From contig JABANN010000071.1 in NCBI GenBank assembly GCA_013115125.1, positions 16,933-80,932 of the forward strand: a DNA stretch of 64,000 bases, read 5' to 3'. The DNA comes from Perkinsus olseni. Lineage: Eukaryota; Perkinsozoa; Perkinsida. Each line of letters opens with the position of its first letter. Position 1 is the first letter of the stretch. Under the pieces are notes generated by a model that made no database searches, was not told the DNA's origin, and worked only from the letters and a program-made list of their open reading frames with translations. Of the stretch, positions 43,967-55,956 are shown piece after piece. A program made the position numbers and the translations under genes.

Positions 43967-46900
43967 CTATTTCCAGCCTTGCTGCCGACCAATTTCGTAT
44001 AACTGTTTGATCTTATCGTCCAGAGTGCCCTCAGCCTCGAGTTCTTGGTACCTGGGGGAGAACTCACGAGCGATGACAGAAGCCTATGAGAGCATACTTG
44101 CGGTAGAGCTGAAGAGCGGCCCTTGCATCCTCGACGCTGCAATGCGTGTCCGTTTGGATAGAGCTTCCCAGGAGATGCTGAGCCAGGAACTTCAGTGATA
44201 GATATCGCTGACCGGGGAGATGGAACAGCTCGACGGTATCCCGGATGTTGCGCTGGGGCACGAAGAGGTTGATAATCCTGAGCATCCAGAGTAGAGTACT
44301 AATATTTAAAGACAACTGCCTACCTGAAGTCGGTGGACAGGCCGTGACCGACAAAGCGGCAACCACAATCAACTAGGAAGCGCAGCTTCTCGCACACGGA
44401 CTTGCTGCTGACCAACCAGTGCCTGGATGTCTTGGGATCGAGATCACCAGGGACGAGACCTAAGATGGGGGGATGCGAGAGCCATGCAGATGACGTAGGA
44501 GCTCACCAGAGAAGCGCGTGACGAAGTCCTTGATCTCTGACTCATCTATCCGCAAATAATGGTCGATGAAGGGCGTGCCCTCCTTGATGCCTTCGTCCCC
44601 ATCATCAGGATTCATCGGATCAGCTCGCAGCACAGATACTCGGCCAACAGCCATCTCGCCGGGGGAGGAGACCTCCTTACTGCCGTCCTCGCGGATCTCG
44701 ACGCTAGCCAGGCCCATGGCGACAAATTCGGCATCTAATGCAACGGTGAGACCACCGTGGAGCAGCCGGTCGATCTCCTTCTCTGTCAAAGGCACGAAGT
44801 TGCGAGTAATTCTGGCGGACTCAGGATCAGCGTTAAGGCAATGGTCCTCGAGGAACATATCCAAACTGCAATGACAACCAGGAGGTATCGTCCCCATCTG
44901 AAGGGAAAACCGAACGTCATCCACTCTGCCACTGTTGAGCTTGAGGCCTACCCCGTCTGGGTGAAGGGTAGCCGAGGACAATGGTGTTGCGGTACCAAGC
45001 TGTCTATCGTGCACTGCCACTTGTGCCAACGACCGCTTCTGAACATAAACTGCAAGAACGGGCGTCCTCCACTCCGGACCGAAGTCCACAGCTTCTTGTC
45101 TGAAATACGGTGAGTGGAAAGCAATACCACACCATGAGTAACTCCTCACCGTGCGCTAGGGGTAATGACAAAGTCGTTGAGCACCATCCAGTTGGAGTCC
45201 TCCTCCTCGTCCTCTTCAGTTGAGGTTGCCCCCTCGCTTGTGGGTGGTGATGGTGATACCGAGTCCCCATGGCCCGATCCAGCACCACTTCCCACGGAGC
45301 TGGCTGCTGCAGCATACGACCGCCCAGCCACGGCGGCTGCATAACTGAACGGTCGTGGGATCTGGGAGCTGCTGAGTGATGCCTGGTAAGTGGGACTAGG
45401 GTGTGATACCACTCCGGGAGACATAAACCTAGTAGGAGTGCCTTTCGGTGGGGTAGGTATCACACCAACACCAGCAGGGGTGCCTGCTACCCCAACGCCA
45501 GCCCCAACGGCAGCAGCACCCTCAGCGGGAGGTGGTGGCCCTCGGGCTGATGAGCTCATACTCGGGCCTCTTGCAGTACCACTAGTCCTGTATGTATCCG
45601 TATGGTAGTCGGGAGGTATGTTGGTTATACCGACTAGATGCCCTTGAGGGCACTTCCTCTTTGGTCGGTCCCTCACATGTAAGGCTACCGACTGCAGCTC
45701 GTACTTGTAGTAGTTACCCCTAGGCCTTGGGAGGGCGTTGCTATTGTTGTTCTTAGCGCTGATAGAGTACGGCTTAGTGGTGGAGACGTCTGTGATTAAT
45801 GTACGGTCATGGGGGTCATTGTACCCCAGCCACAGCGTTGCGGGCAGAAAATCTCTACCACCAACGGACCAGAATGCAGCTTGAGTTTCAGTCCTCGGGC
45901 AAATGTCCATCAGCAGGACCGGGGGACTACCATGCCCACCCACGAGCGATGGTCGTAGCATGCTGACAAAAGCAGCATGGTCTGGTTTAAGGGCATGCCC
46001 GTCATCAGCCTCGTCGCTATCCTCAGTTGCCGCCTCTCCGTGAGTGCCACCATCAGTGTCCGTCTCGCTTTCTCCGGATTCACTCTCCTGCGTTGTTTCG
46101 CCATGCGGCTCTCCTTCCTCGTCCTCCTCGGTACTGGTGGCGGCGGCGGCCTCGGCATCACGACATCTCTCTACAGCCTCTTGCAGTTCCTCATCACTCG
46201 GGAGCTGTAGCGTGACGAACGGGCTCGCAGGGACACCGTGCGGAGGGGACAGACCGAAGAGCCTCGACACTATGTTGGCCGATGGGTGATGGCGTATGGC
46301 TGATAACGGCGGCGAGTATCCACTGGGTAGAGGGGAGGATCCCCGGGAGGAGGGACTCGAACTAGCAGTACGCTTGCATGACAGTAGCACGTGCTTGAGT
46401 AGGAGTATCCCTTTATGCCCCATGCTGAGGGCCGGGTGGTTGCTGTCAACGGGCTCACGAAGCTCCGCCGGTGCTGTTGCCTTCAATGTCCTCAGCAGTC
46501 GAGTACATTGGCATATCTGAAGAAGACGAGTAGCGGTTGGAGTGGTATCGATAGTATTACCCTATTGCTAGCGAACATCAACTGTTCCATCATACGGAAG
46601 ACATAGCCTAGTTCGCAATACACGCATACAACCTCAGTACACACGTGTTTCTCAGCAGCTTGCATCAATGGCCGGATGAAGTAGAGGATCTAAGCATCAC
46701 GATGACGATGGAGGGCCTTGAGGATGCCCATGCGGTGGGCTACATGGGTTATGGCATTATTGCAGAACTCTATGCCATTCCAATTACTGCCACCGTAGCT
46801 GTTGTCGAGGCCGCATACAAACCTCGAACGATTGTACTTGGCGAAGGGGAAGCGGTTATAGTTCTGACCGTGATCGATCTCGGTGAACTGGAACCTGAAG

Positions 46901-49900
46901 GGCCTCGTATAACGAGCATGTCACTACGGTATGATGATGATGACACTACCGTCGAGGTATCCTGGTCAGACCAGTGACAGGGTCCTTCTCCTCCTCTGCA
47001 CTCTCGGTCAGAATGTCCGAAAGCTGTGATTCAGCACGGGGTTGCCTGCAGGCACACACAGTCTAAGCCGCTCAGTAGCGATAGAATCTTAGCATATCAG
47101 CGGTACCTATGTCGTCTATCCCTTCTCATCGTCCTCAACTCCTCCGACACTTCCTTCATCAGGGTGGTCGTGTGCCACAGTATCGTATCGCTCTCTATTG
47201 GTGGGTCAGTTGCGGACCTCCTCATGTGCACCACGGGTATCCTAGAAGCTGCTCTTGGACTGTCAGGGTGCTTCGTGATATCTATACCTGACACCACTCA
47301 ATAGCCCCCTTTCCGCGGAGGCAGCAGGGAAGCCCACCTTGACCTCTAGCTGCATCCTTAACCGCGGGCAACATCATCTGAGGAGGGCGTAGGCGACGGC
47401 AGCCATCCTGTTCATCATCATAGTAAGCCCCAGGTAGGTTATTGTACTGCCTAGAGTAATAGGAGGAGTACAGCACAGCCAATGGCGGCTTGAAGTTATC
47501 GTCACCTATGCTCCTCATCATCAGCCATTGGCTGTAGCCCGACTGGCCACAGTGGCATAGTGTCCTGGTAGTTGTAGATAATATTGTTGGTTCGACGATC
47601 CATCACACACATCGGCCGCTGCCGTACTGCTCGGGCTTCCTCAGCCAGTACACGATTATCGGTCGACCCATCCAACATACCCGTCACTAGATGGCGAGAT
47701 CTCGGGTTGTGAGGAGCTGAGGGGCACTCCTTGTCAGCTGGGGCGAGGTGGTGAAGATACGGTACTACCTGTGGGGTTGGAATATTGATTAACCCTAGCA
47801 TGCATGCCCTGAGACTGCATCGCATTCTCTGATACTGTTTGCCATAGGTGTATCCAACCGTTATTATCCAACAGCGCCGCCTGAGTACAGTACCACACCA
47901 TCGCCAATTCACACGTTGCTCAGTACATTACCGTTCCACCGGTGCTGGCTATGTCCATATCTATGACCTCTCCCATCACTTCCTTACCCCCACCCGAGGA
48001 GGACGACCCGACCCCATCACCACAAGACCCAACAGTCGAGCTGTCGGACCTAGCAGACTGCACTGAGGAGCCGCGTCGGGCATGGCAACTCGTCTTACAT
48101 AGAGCTCCGCGCTATTACTGTGTTCTTATACCCTCTTGGGTGCCCCACCGCTACGGTTTTATAGTACCTACCACAACATCCAGCGAGGGAGGCGTGGCGG
48201 GTCGAAGGCCTACGCTGGGGACATGAGCTGGGATGCTCCTGGGACAAAGTCAGCTTGCTGCCACATACCATGTACGTTGAGTAGTATGACAGATGACGGT
48301 AGGGCAGGATGGAACCTACTCCCCCAACAGTTCGCACTGCAGCCCACCCTTCCAAGGTACCACTACTTTGCCATGTATGCGCCCGTAGGACACGATATGG
48401 GTAAAGCTTGGCGTAGTGTACGGATGTCGAAAACCTTCAAGAACACGTCTGGTCCGACTATAGATCCCGGGCCTTCTCTGAGAATAGAGGCAATTCATAG
48501 CACTCATCGTCAAATAATTATCCCACCTCTTGCCACAGCTGATGAGCCAGTGGTCTCTGCTACTCAGGGTAGTTATCTCCCGAGGGTGAGCATTGAGGGT
48601 TGTGAGGACCTACACGCAAGCGGGTCTCGACGGCAGGAGTACTGGAAGGAGCGGGACTGTGATACCTTCGGAACTCTGCCGTCTACAAAGCTGATACTAC
48701 CATCAGTCCCGCCCATACACAGGACCGACGACCGCTGTGGATTGTGCAGTACTGAACACCCGTGGGGCACCTGAAAGGACCGTAGCGATGCAGGTGCACT
48801 TGAGGGTATTATTACGTCAATGAAGGTGCTAAGGGAACCCGCTTGCATGTCCACGAAAAACAGTGTCCTTTTCTCGCCACCGACCACTAGATGGGATGGG
48901 TTCGGTTGGTAGAACTCAGCACTGCGTATCACCTAAGGATGACAAACTTGTCGTGTGCTGCTGGCTGTAGGCGGTCGAACGTAGTACGTTGCCATTGGAC
49001 CCCATTCTGTGTATGGTCTTATCATCCATTATGTAATGACGGACCCCTCCTCTAGTGTGAAAATGAATGCTATGAGGGGTCACTGATATCACCCCAGACT
49101 GGTCGAAGAGTAGATGCTGCACCGGGTTGTAGGTGGCAACAACCCCACCATTGGAGACGGGAGAGCAACAGCCACCGCTCTCGCCGTCACAACCCTCATC
49201 GAAAATACTACGCTCCAACCTGACGAGGATCACCATAACCACTAATCACGACTATGCGGCAGTGGTACTGAAAACGGGTATAGTCGGTGAGCCCTCCATT
49301 GGCTGTGAACTGCATGGAGGCCAGTCGGCCCTGTTGTGTGCCAACCCAGAGAAGATCCTCAAACCTGAGGTAGTAGAGCATAGAGTGAAGACAGGCTGGA
49401 TGGTATGGGGACTTACGGGTCCCATCGTAGGAGTGTGGGGTGGTCGTTCTGGTTGAGCAATGCTGGGCACATAGAGTGTTGCTGCATGACCTGAGGGTGG
49501 TGGTGATACACACTGTGTATTACACAGGGGGAGGGCCACTGATTACCTGTATCCAGGTATTGCCATGACTCTGATTCACTGGGTTATTGGCGGGCGGCAT
49601 CCCGCCTCCACCAGCCATCATAGGCACCGAGGTGCTACGCAGAGGCCCACCTGGACCATTGGGCGCTGGTCCTCCGGCATCCATCATGTACTGATATTAG
49701 GAATAACTACAACCAATACTAGGGCTCATGGTGACCTACCCCGTAGTGAGGGTCTGCTGGCGGCGGGTGGTGATACTCATCCATGCTGGACATCATCATC
49801 ATACGCGGCGGGGGCATAGGGCCAACCATACCACCTGTGCCAGCACTACCGACAGAACCCACTACAGCCTGTCCTTACTACCTGGCCCAGGCTCCATCAT

Positions 49901-50526
49901 CCCTTGGTGATGTGGTAATGGAGGAGGCCCTCCGCCTCCCCCAGGTAACAGCATCCCCGAGTGTTGCATGAGTGGTGGGGGAGGGCCGGACATGGGATTA
50001 CCCATCATCATTGGCGGTCCATTGTGATGATGATGGCCCCCAAAGGCAGGCATCGGCATTGGCTGCATGTGCATCGAGGGAGATGGCGACATAGTATGCA
50101 TTGGGCCAGCACTGTTGCCGTTACTATTACTGCCGTTGGCTGGTGGAGGGCCGACTCCCAGGGCCGGCGGGGGACCGATGTATCCTCGGGGGGAGGCAGG
50201 GCCTCGAGAATACAATGACGCAGGGAAGGGAGGCCCTGAGGGAGGGCAGTCGAGAGTAACAACCTACTTAGTAGACTACCATTGGAAGGCATCTGGGTCT
50301 GTGGCGGAGGTGGTGGGGGGTGCATCAGCTGTGTATTTGCTGATGATGCCGATCCCCCTCCCCCTCCGCTGGACGACGATGATGACGGCCGAGGCTGCTG
50401 CTGGGACGATTGGGGTATCCGCACATCGTAAGTGCTACCACCAGCGCTGCTGCTGCTGTTGTTGTTGCTGTTTCCAGGGGCCAGAGCCACGGATGGCTGC
50501 GGCTGTGGCTGACGCCCAAAGTACAT
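43967..50526 (-). CDS. PAN2: PAN2, catalytic subunit of the PAN2-PAN3 poly(A) nuclease
   Basis: Shortens mRNA poly(A) tails in the cytoplasm with PAN3. The N-terminus from the ATG at 50526 is a long Gln/Ser/Gly/Pro/Met-rich region to about 49.6 kb. WD40-type blocks follow: FEDLLWVGTQQGRLAS (49.4 kb), GGVVATYNPVQHLLF, SHLVVGGEKRTLFFVDM. The pseudo-UCH domain has FPFAKYNRSRFVCGLD, ILYFIRPLMQAAEKHVCTEV, CELGYVFRMM, a large acidic low-complexity insert, YELQSVALHVRD, and WMVLNDFVITPSAR spliced to QEAVDFGPEWRTPVLAVYV. The DEDD exonuclease has TVALDAEFVAMG, CRFVGHGLSTDF, FLAQHLLGSS and HCSVEDARAALQLYRKY, all four acidic residues present. It ends GRQQGWK at the TAG at 43967-43969. More than ten introns; middle exons at 46.9-48.4 kb are only roughly placed. 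Confidence 0.9.
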
Positions 50527-50749
50527 GTGAAGTGCTCAGTGATGAGGTATTGGTTGTAGTAGGGATGATATTAATAGGTGGAGGAGGCCAATGCCAAACT
50601 CAGCAGGGCATACTTTACTATCGAGGCAGACGCAGTCCAGCAAGAAAAGCAACATCAACTCAACCAGATTGATGATAAAAAGGGGAAACTGAATTTGGAC
50701 CACAGAGCCAGCAGCAGTCGACACCAACGAAGCTGCCTTTCACCACCGC
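50527..50749. other. Intergenic between Ku80 and PAN2
   Basis: 223 bp between genes on the same strand. Nothing stands out. Confidence 0.4.
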
Positions 50750-53700
50750 TCAGGCATGCTCTTCCACGTAGCGTTCATACTGCGGGAGGGTTAGGCCGCC
50801 GCCCTGTTATTGAATGATGCACGAATGGCAAGCAATACACCACCCTACCCGGATGACGGAACTGATGCTGATGATGGTTGGAGGAAAGCTTCTGCCTGCC
50901 CGTCCGTTACAGTCGATGCTGCTGCCTCAGCGGTGGTGATGTACGTGATCTTCTTTGCTCGAATACCTACGACATCGTCATGGCAACTGGGAAGGCAACC
51001 CTAAACGTACGCTCCGCAAGGTACGGGCTATCCTTGTAGTCGGCTAGACTATCATCCAGGAACCTGCACAGCGCTGTTCCGCTACACAGTAGCTCCAACT
51101 GATACCAAAGCCTACCTATGGTAGTCTCCAACAGCCACCGGGTCATCACCATAACAGAGGGCTGCTTGCCTCATTGCTACCACACAATCCACTGCTTTGT
51201 CGATGTAACTAGGGGGTAATCATGAGGGCAAGGAGAATCAATATGGGCGGTACTCGTAGCCTGGCTGTTGCAGCAGCCGAGCTGTCACTTCTGCCATCTT
51301 CTGGAAGGCTTCATTCAAGAGAGCACTGGTCACCCCAGGACCTGTCTTGGTCTACTGCATCACTCACCATGCATCGCCCTCACTTACCGTACACGGCTGT
51401 GGTGAAGTCCCGCACCGGTGTGGTCATCCCAATTTGAATCTGCGGGAACATCTCTGGCCTCCCCACCGCGCTCTGCTGTGCTGATGTCGATGGGGCTCCC
51501 GACAGATGAGGATTGGAGGAGGGAAAATCAAAGACCTGCATCACGCAACTATCGCATGGCGTTGAGGGTACGCAGAGGCCAGCCGACCAGCTTGGTAGGG
51601 TCCACGCTAGGAGGCTTCTTGGACGACTCTCCCGCCTCTCGGTTGGCGATGTCCCTCCAGTACCTTGGTTCATGTTCACGTAGCAGCAGCCTCAGTGATT
51701 CCCTTCTACCTCTTGTTTTTCTTCTTATTATCAACTGGTACTTTAACAAGAGGGAACACATCCCGCAAGGCATTGACGTCCTTTATGAAGCGTGCCTCGA
51801 TGATCCTCTCCGGATGCAGGTATCTACGGTAGTACCATCACCCGTACTCATCCCCAAAAGGAGTAGCCCACGTGTCAATCTGCTTATCAATCTCTACTAT
51901 CGGGGCATCAGGGTCCTCAGCTCGTCGAATAACCTACACGAACAACCAATCGCCACCGCTCCGCTCCGATGCTATCAATCATCACCGTTCGCCAGAATCG
52001 GAGTAGAGTCGGATTATAGATGTGCTTCATCTTCAGCAGCTCATGGTAGTCCCCGTCATCTTCGAGGTTCATAGAGTCCATCAACCTCTAGCAGGAACAC
52101 CAGGCTACTGTCAAGGGAACAGCGGGGAGGGATGGGCTACATCAACAGCAAGCGACTCCTTATCCGCCAACTCCGTAGCAAAATCGTCAAATATTATACC
52201 ATCAGTACGGACGTCGTCGCTGAACGGTAGTTGGTTCATGTAGAGACAGGTGTGACTGAGGGAACACACCTCACCAGGAGCATCTCCACCTTGCGCAGCT
52301 TACCTATTTGATACATGAGGGGCAAGGCATACGTACTTGGGCTTAACATCATTACGAAAGCAGTATCGTGCCAGCATAAACTGAAATGGTCATACCCCCT
52401 GCGACCTGCGTACTGCCGCTGGGACAGTACCACTCCCATCGTTTGCATTGCTTTGATAAGGCTGCTCAGAGCCTTAGCGGCATCGAGATTATTGGGCTCG
52501 GCAGCCACACACTCAATAGACTCCCCTATCATGAGTCTGAAGAGACCTGGCAATCCACCCTTACCCTCATGCCAGTACTCCTACTCCTCAGGTATCGTAT
52601 CCAATCGGGCAAAGCCCAGCATCGTGAGGCACTTATCCGAATGGTACTTCAAGGAGGCTTCATCAGAAGTCGCAAAGGGCACGTACTGGGTACCGTACTT
52701 GTATGCTTTCACCCCTACAACATCACTGGTCAGGGGGGCCCTTTGCAGTAGTGGCATAGATAATACTATCATCCGCCGGTATGGCTTCCCCATCAGGGTC
52801 GTCCACGGCATAGTAGGCTCTATCCAGCTTGACAGGTGCTGATGATTGAGCACCTCGAGAGATGTGATCGGTGATGTCTGTGTACTGGCTGCTGACGGTA
52901 CTTTCCTTTCCTAGTGTAGGCAGTGTGACTTTACTCGTCTTGAGATAGCACCATACAGGAATCTTCATGTACTTGGTGAACTCGAGGTCAACTCGGCACT
53001 TAGATATCTGCTGAGTATCTTTGCTTTTCACCTACGAATATACACATGACTCTCGAGAGGACTAGCCGATACCACACCTGCCCCAACAAATCGAACAGCG
53101 TGGCCTCCTGAAGGTACTGTCCCCTCTCCGACTGTGCTACCAGTGACTCGAACACAGTATGGACCTCAGGCAAAGGAGCTGAGAAGCATCATACAGGAGA
53201 CGCGGCATCGTGTGCCTTACTCCCGAAGGTGGCTATGATAGGCTCTATATTGAGGTTGTTCATCTGCTGGACTACACTGGGCAAATCGCCAGCACCCGTG
53301 ACAGGCGTGCAGCCATCAGTCAAGATCAGCACGGTCCTCTGGGACCTAGTAGATGACCCATGCCATCATCTACTACAGCTATATTGCTCTACTTTGCCTT
53401 GCTCTTTTCAGTGGCACTATTAATGAGGTCTAATGCTACTATCAAGGCGTTAACTATATCCGTAGAGTAAGGGCTGCCATGCTCAATGGTAGAGAGACAG
53501 CGTAACTAAAGGACGTCTGTGATACTGGTGATACACAAGCCCTAATACGTAATCGATATCTGGTATTGCAAGGTCCTTGACGACGTCTATGTTCTGGTAT
53601 CCGCAGTGCTGCAACCTATTACGTGTCCTTCGACTACCCATCAGCACCAGTGACACCTGCGTACTCTTCTTACCCACTATCAGCTTCTGTTGTATCTGTG

Positions 53701-53878
53701 CTGAATCATCACCCATCCCTGTCCCATGCGCCCTCATTACGAACAACTTAGCTGCCTCTATCGCGAGATCCACCTTCGGCCTAGGGGGCTGGTCAGAGCC
53801 AGCAGCAGCGGGGCAGGCATCGGCCATGGTCCGCCCCACGTCCATGAGAATGACGTAATACTTCTTCTGACTGGCCAT
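50750..53878 (-). CDS. XRCC5: Ku80 subunit of the Ku heterodimer
   Basis: Binds DNA double-strand ends with Ku70 for non-homologous end joining. The ATG at 53878 begins MASQKKYYVILMDVGRTM, a Ku-type vWA start. Then come IQQKLIVGKKSTQVSLVLMG, DVVKDLAIPDIDYV, HGSPYSTDIVNALIVALDLI, RTVLILTDGCTPVTGAG, KLDRAYYAVDDPDG, the Ku core hallmark DVVGVKAYKYGTQYVPFATS with SDKCLTMLGFARLD, ECVAAEPNNLDAAKALSSLI and YALPLMYQIGKLRKVEML. The last exons carry SLADYKDSPYLAERTFRVAF and probably LTLPQYERYVEEHA before the TGA near 50750. Many introns; the C-terminal splice chain is tentative. No DNA-PKcs-binding tail can be identified. It sits between an RNA decay and an RNA repair gene on the same strand. Confidence 0.85.
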
Positions 53879-54043
53879 GGCGGAGATAGAGAAGCTACGA
53901 AACAATAAGCCTCCGTTACCCCCTTAACTAGATGACGGTGACCACTCTGATAAAGTAACATACAAATAGTAGAACGCAGAATAATATAGACGGTAAGGAG
54001 AAATGGAGGGCGCCACACGCGTCCACAGCTATCCTCATCATCC

Positions 54044-55728
54044 CTACTCCGATACCCGCAGGACTCCACGTAGCTCGAGCTGTGTCTGATTCCCAGACAG
54101 CTCCAGCTCTAGTACTCTCAGGGCCTCCATAGGGTGCTTCCCCTGTAGCATATCATTACTGTCTCTGGCAGAGGCCTGTGGCGCTACGCCTAGTGTGATG
54201 TGGGGGTATAAGTTACCACATGGTACTGGCTGAAGGAACTGTACTGGAGCTGCGCAGACTCCCCAGTCGGAGCAGACAGCAAAGGCCGTAGTGAACGCGA
54301 AAGAGTCCCCAATCCGAGGCCATAGCTGCCGTACTAAATTCATGCTGTAGTGGTCGAAGGCGTTGGAGCTGTCCACATAGAGGAGGGTAACGTGGAACTC
54401 ATCCTTAGGGACAATCCCTCTGGCCGCCATGTACCCCCAACTCTTCCCTACTGCCCTTCTCAGGAGCCGTTGGGAATCAGTAGTAAGCTCAAGCTGAAAC
54501 ATAGTTCGGCCGACTAGTGCTGGCTCGCCTGCGTTGTTGCTAATACTAGTAGCAGCAGCCCTAGAGGTACTCTGTTGTGGTCGACGGAGCTCACTGGGTG
54601 GCCGGCGGGACTCACCCTTGCCCGTCCCCACAGGCACTATATTCTTCTCTATCCTAGCTACCTCCTGCATAGCCCTAGTAATATCATCCCCAGAGAAGTC
54701 ACCATCCTTCCCCAGAATCTGGAGTATCCTTTCTACCATCTCCCGGCGAGATAACGTCACATCAATATCACACAGCTTGGCTACAGAAAACTGCGACAGC
54801 TCCTCGTTACTAACGGGCTCCGCTTGTGCTGCTGTGCTGCCTAGAATAAAGTCAATGTCCGCGTATCGATCAATGGACTGATCGACCAACATCCTACTAC
54901 CAACACCAACCCCATGGTAGTACCTACTCTATGCTTGCCATGTCTATTCCGCACGTTCTTAGCACAGACGTCGAAGTACTTCCGTCCCTTGATCGGGTCG
55001 AAGGGCGACATGTCCTCCCCAGCCGATAATGTATCATCAGGATGCGACCACTGTATGTATATTATCTCCGGATACTCTCCATCACACGGTGCTATGGCGT
55101 TATATATATCAGACCTGACAGGCGAAGCGTCACCCCCCGGAAGCCTGACCTTCCCTCTACCTATGCCGGAACTGCGTATTAATTCTATCCACAAAGACAT
55201 ACTCTGGTTTGCCATAGTGGGTACATTGGGAGAGCTTATCGAGGAACTTCCCCTTCGCATTCCCTCCGCCTTTACTAGGCGTGCGGAACTCATCCTGATT
55301 CAACCATAACCCTCCTAGCAGGAGAGCTGCTGTCCGCATGGCCGTGCCTGATGATCCAACGAAGCATCCCCTACTCCAACCAGGTCACCAGTACTACTCT
55401 TGCCGCTCCCTTGAAGACCCCTCGCTACGACCACTGTCTGCTTCCTTCGTCTACACCGTTTGCTATCCTTAGGGCTCCCCTCCGCTTCTTCCCTCCCCTT
55501 CGGAGATACAGCCCCCTCCTTAGGTGGCTCAGACGCCGAGGAATTCACACTGGCATCAGGAACCATACCCTGCTCCTCCTCCACCGTTAGCATTCGAGCG
55601 ATCCCAGGAGAAGCATCACTCATTATAGACACCGAGCTTTCACTACTGCTGCTACTACTACTCGCCGAAGATGCTGTAGACTGGGCTCTATCCCTGGCCC
55701 CTCCTCTCTGGTCCGTCAGACTTGACAT
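54044..55728 (-). CDS. Polynucleotide kinase-cyclic phosphodiesterase of tRNA-ligase type, without ligase domain
   Basis: The ATG at 55728 (MSSLTDQRGG) is followed by about 100 Ser/Glu-rich residues, then a kinase domain: VVVARGLQGSGKSST (Walker A), AALLLGGLWLNQDEF, and KPEYVFVDRINTQFRHR, which matches the D-x-N-N-H-x-x-R-type block of fungal Trl1 kinase domains. In-phase introns then lead to DIYNAIAPCDGEYPEIIYIQW, KGRKYFDVCAKN and the 2H phosphodiesterase domain with its two H-x-T motifs, DEFHVTLLYVD and NLYPHITLGVAP. Trl1 uses these activities to heal the 2',3'-cyclic phosphate and 5'-OH ends left by tRNA splicing before sealing. Here the sealing (adenylyltransferase) domain expected upstream is absent: the frame begins 55 codons before the Ser-rich stretch ends and the next gene upstream is unrelated. 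A separate ligase is inferred to exist elsewhere. Confidence 0.75.
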
Positions 55729-55956
55729 AATAATAGAATTACCCCGCGGTAAGAATATCAAAGCAACAAGAAACAATCCTGCTGTTCCAGCATACCTTCC
55801 ACCTCGACATTGATAACATCTTTAATCAACACTACACTATCAGTGATCATGCTGATAATGAAACTAATGTCCTTAGCATGCTACATAGTAAATAGATGAT
55901 ACTGGCCATACACCCGATACAGTTACTACCATCATCAGACCAGCTGTATCGACCAT

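Noticed and set aside
46645-46977. A 110-codon plus-strand ORF with hydrophobic stretches
   Set aside because: The minus strand here encodes the PAN2 pseudo-UCH blocks FPFAKYNRSRFVCGLD and ILYFIRPLMQ.
50067-50672. A 201-codon plus-strand ORF with Gly and Cys runs
   Set aside because: It is the complement of the low-complexity N-terminus of PAN2, and its Cys run is antisense of a Ser/Asn run.
51418-52074. A 218-codon plus-strand ORF
   Set aside because: It overlaps Ku80 exons on the other strand and shows no domain.
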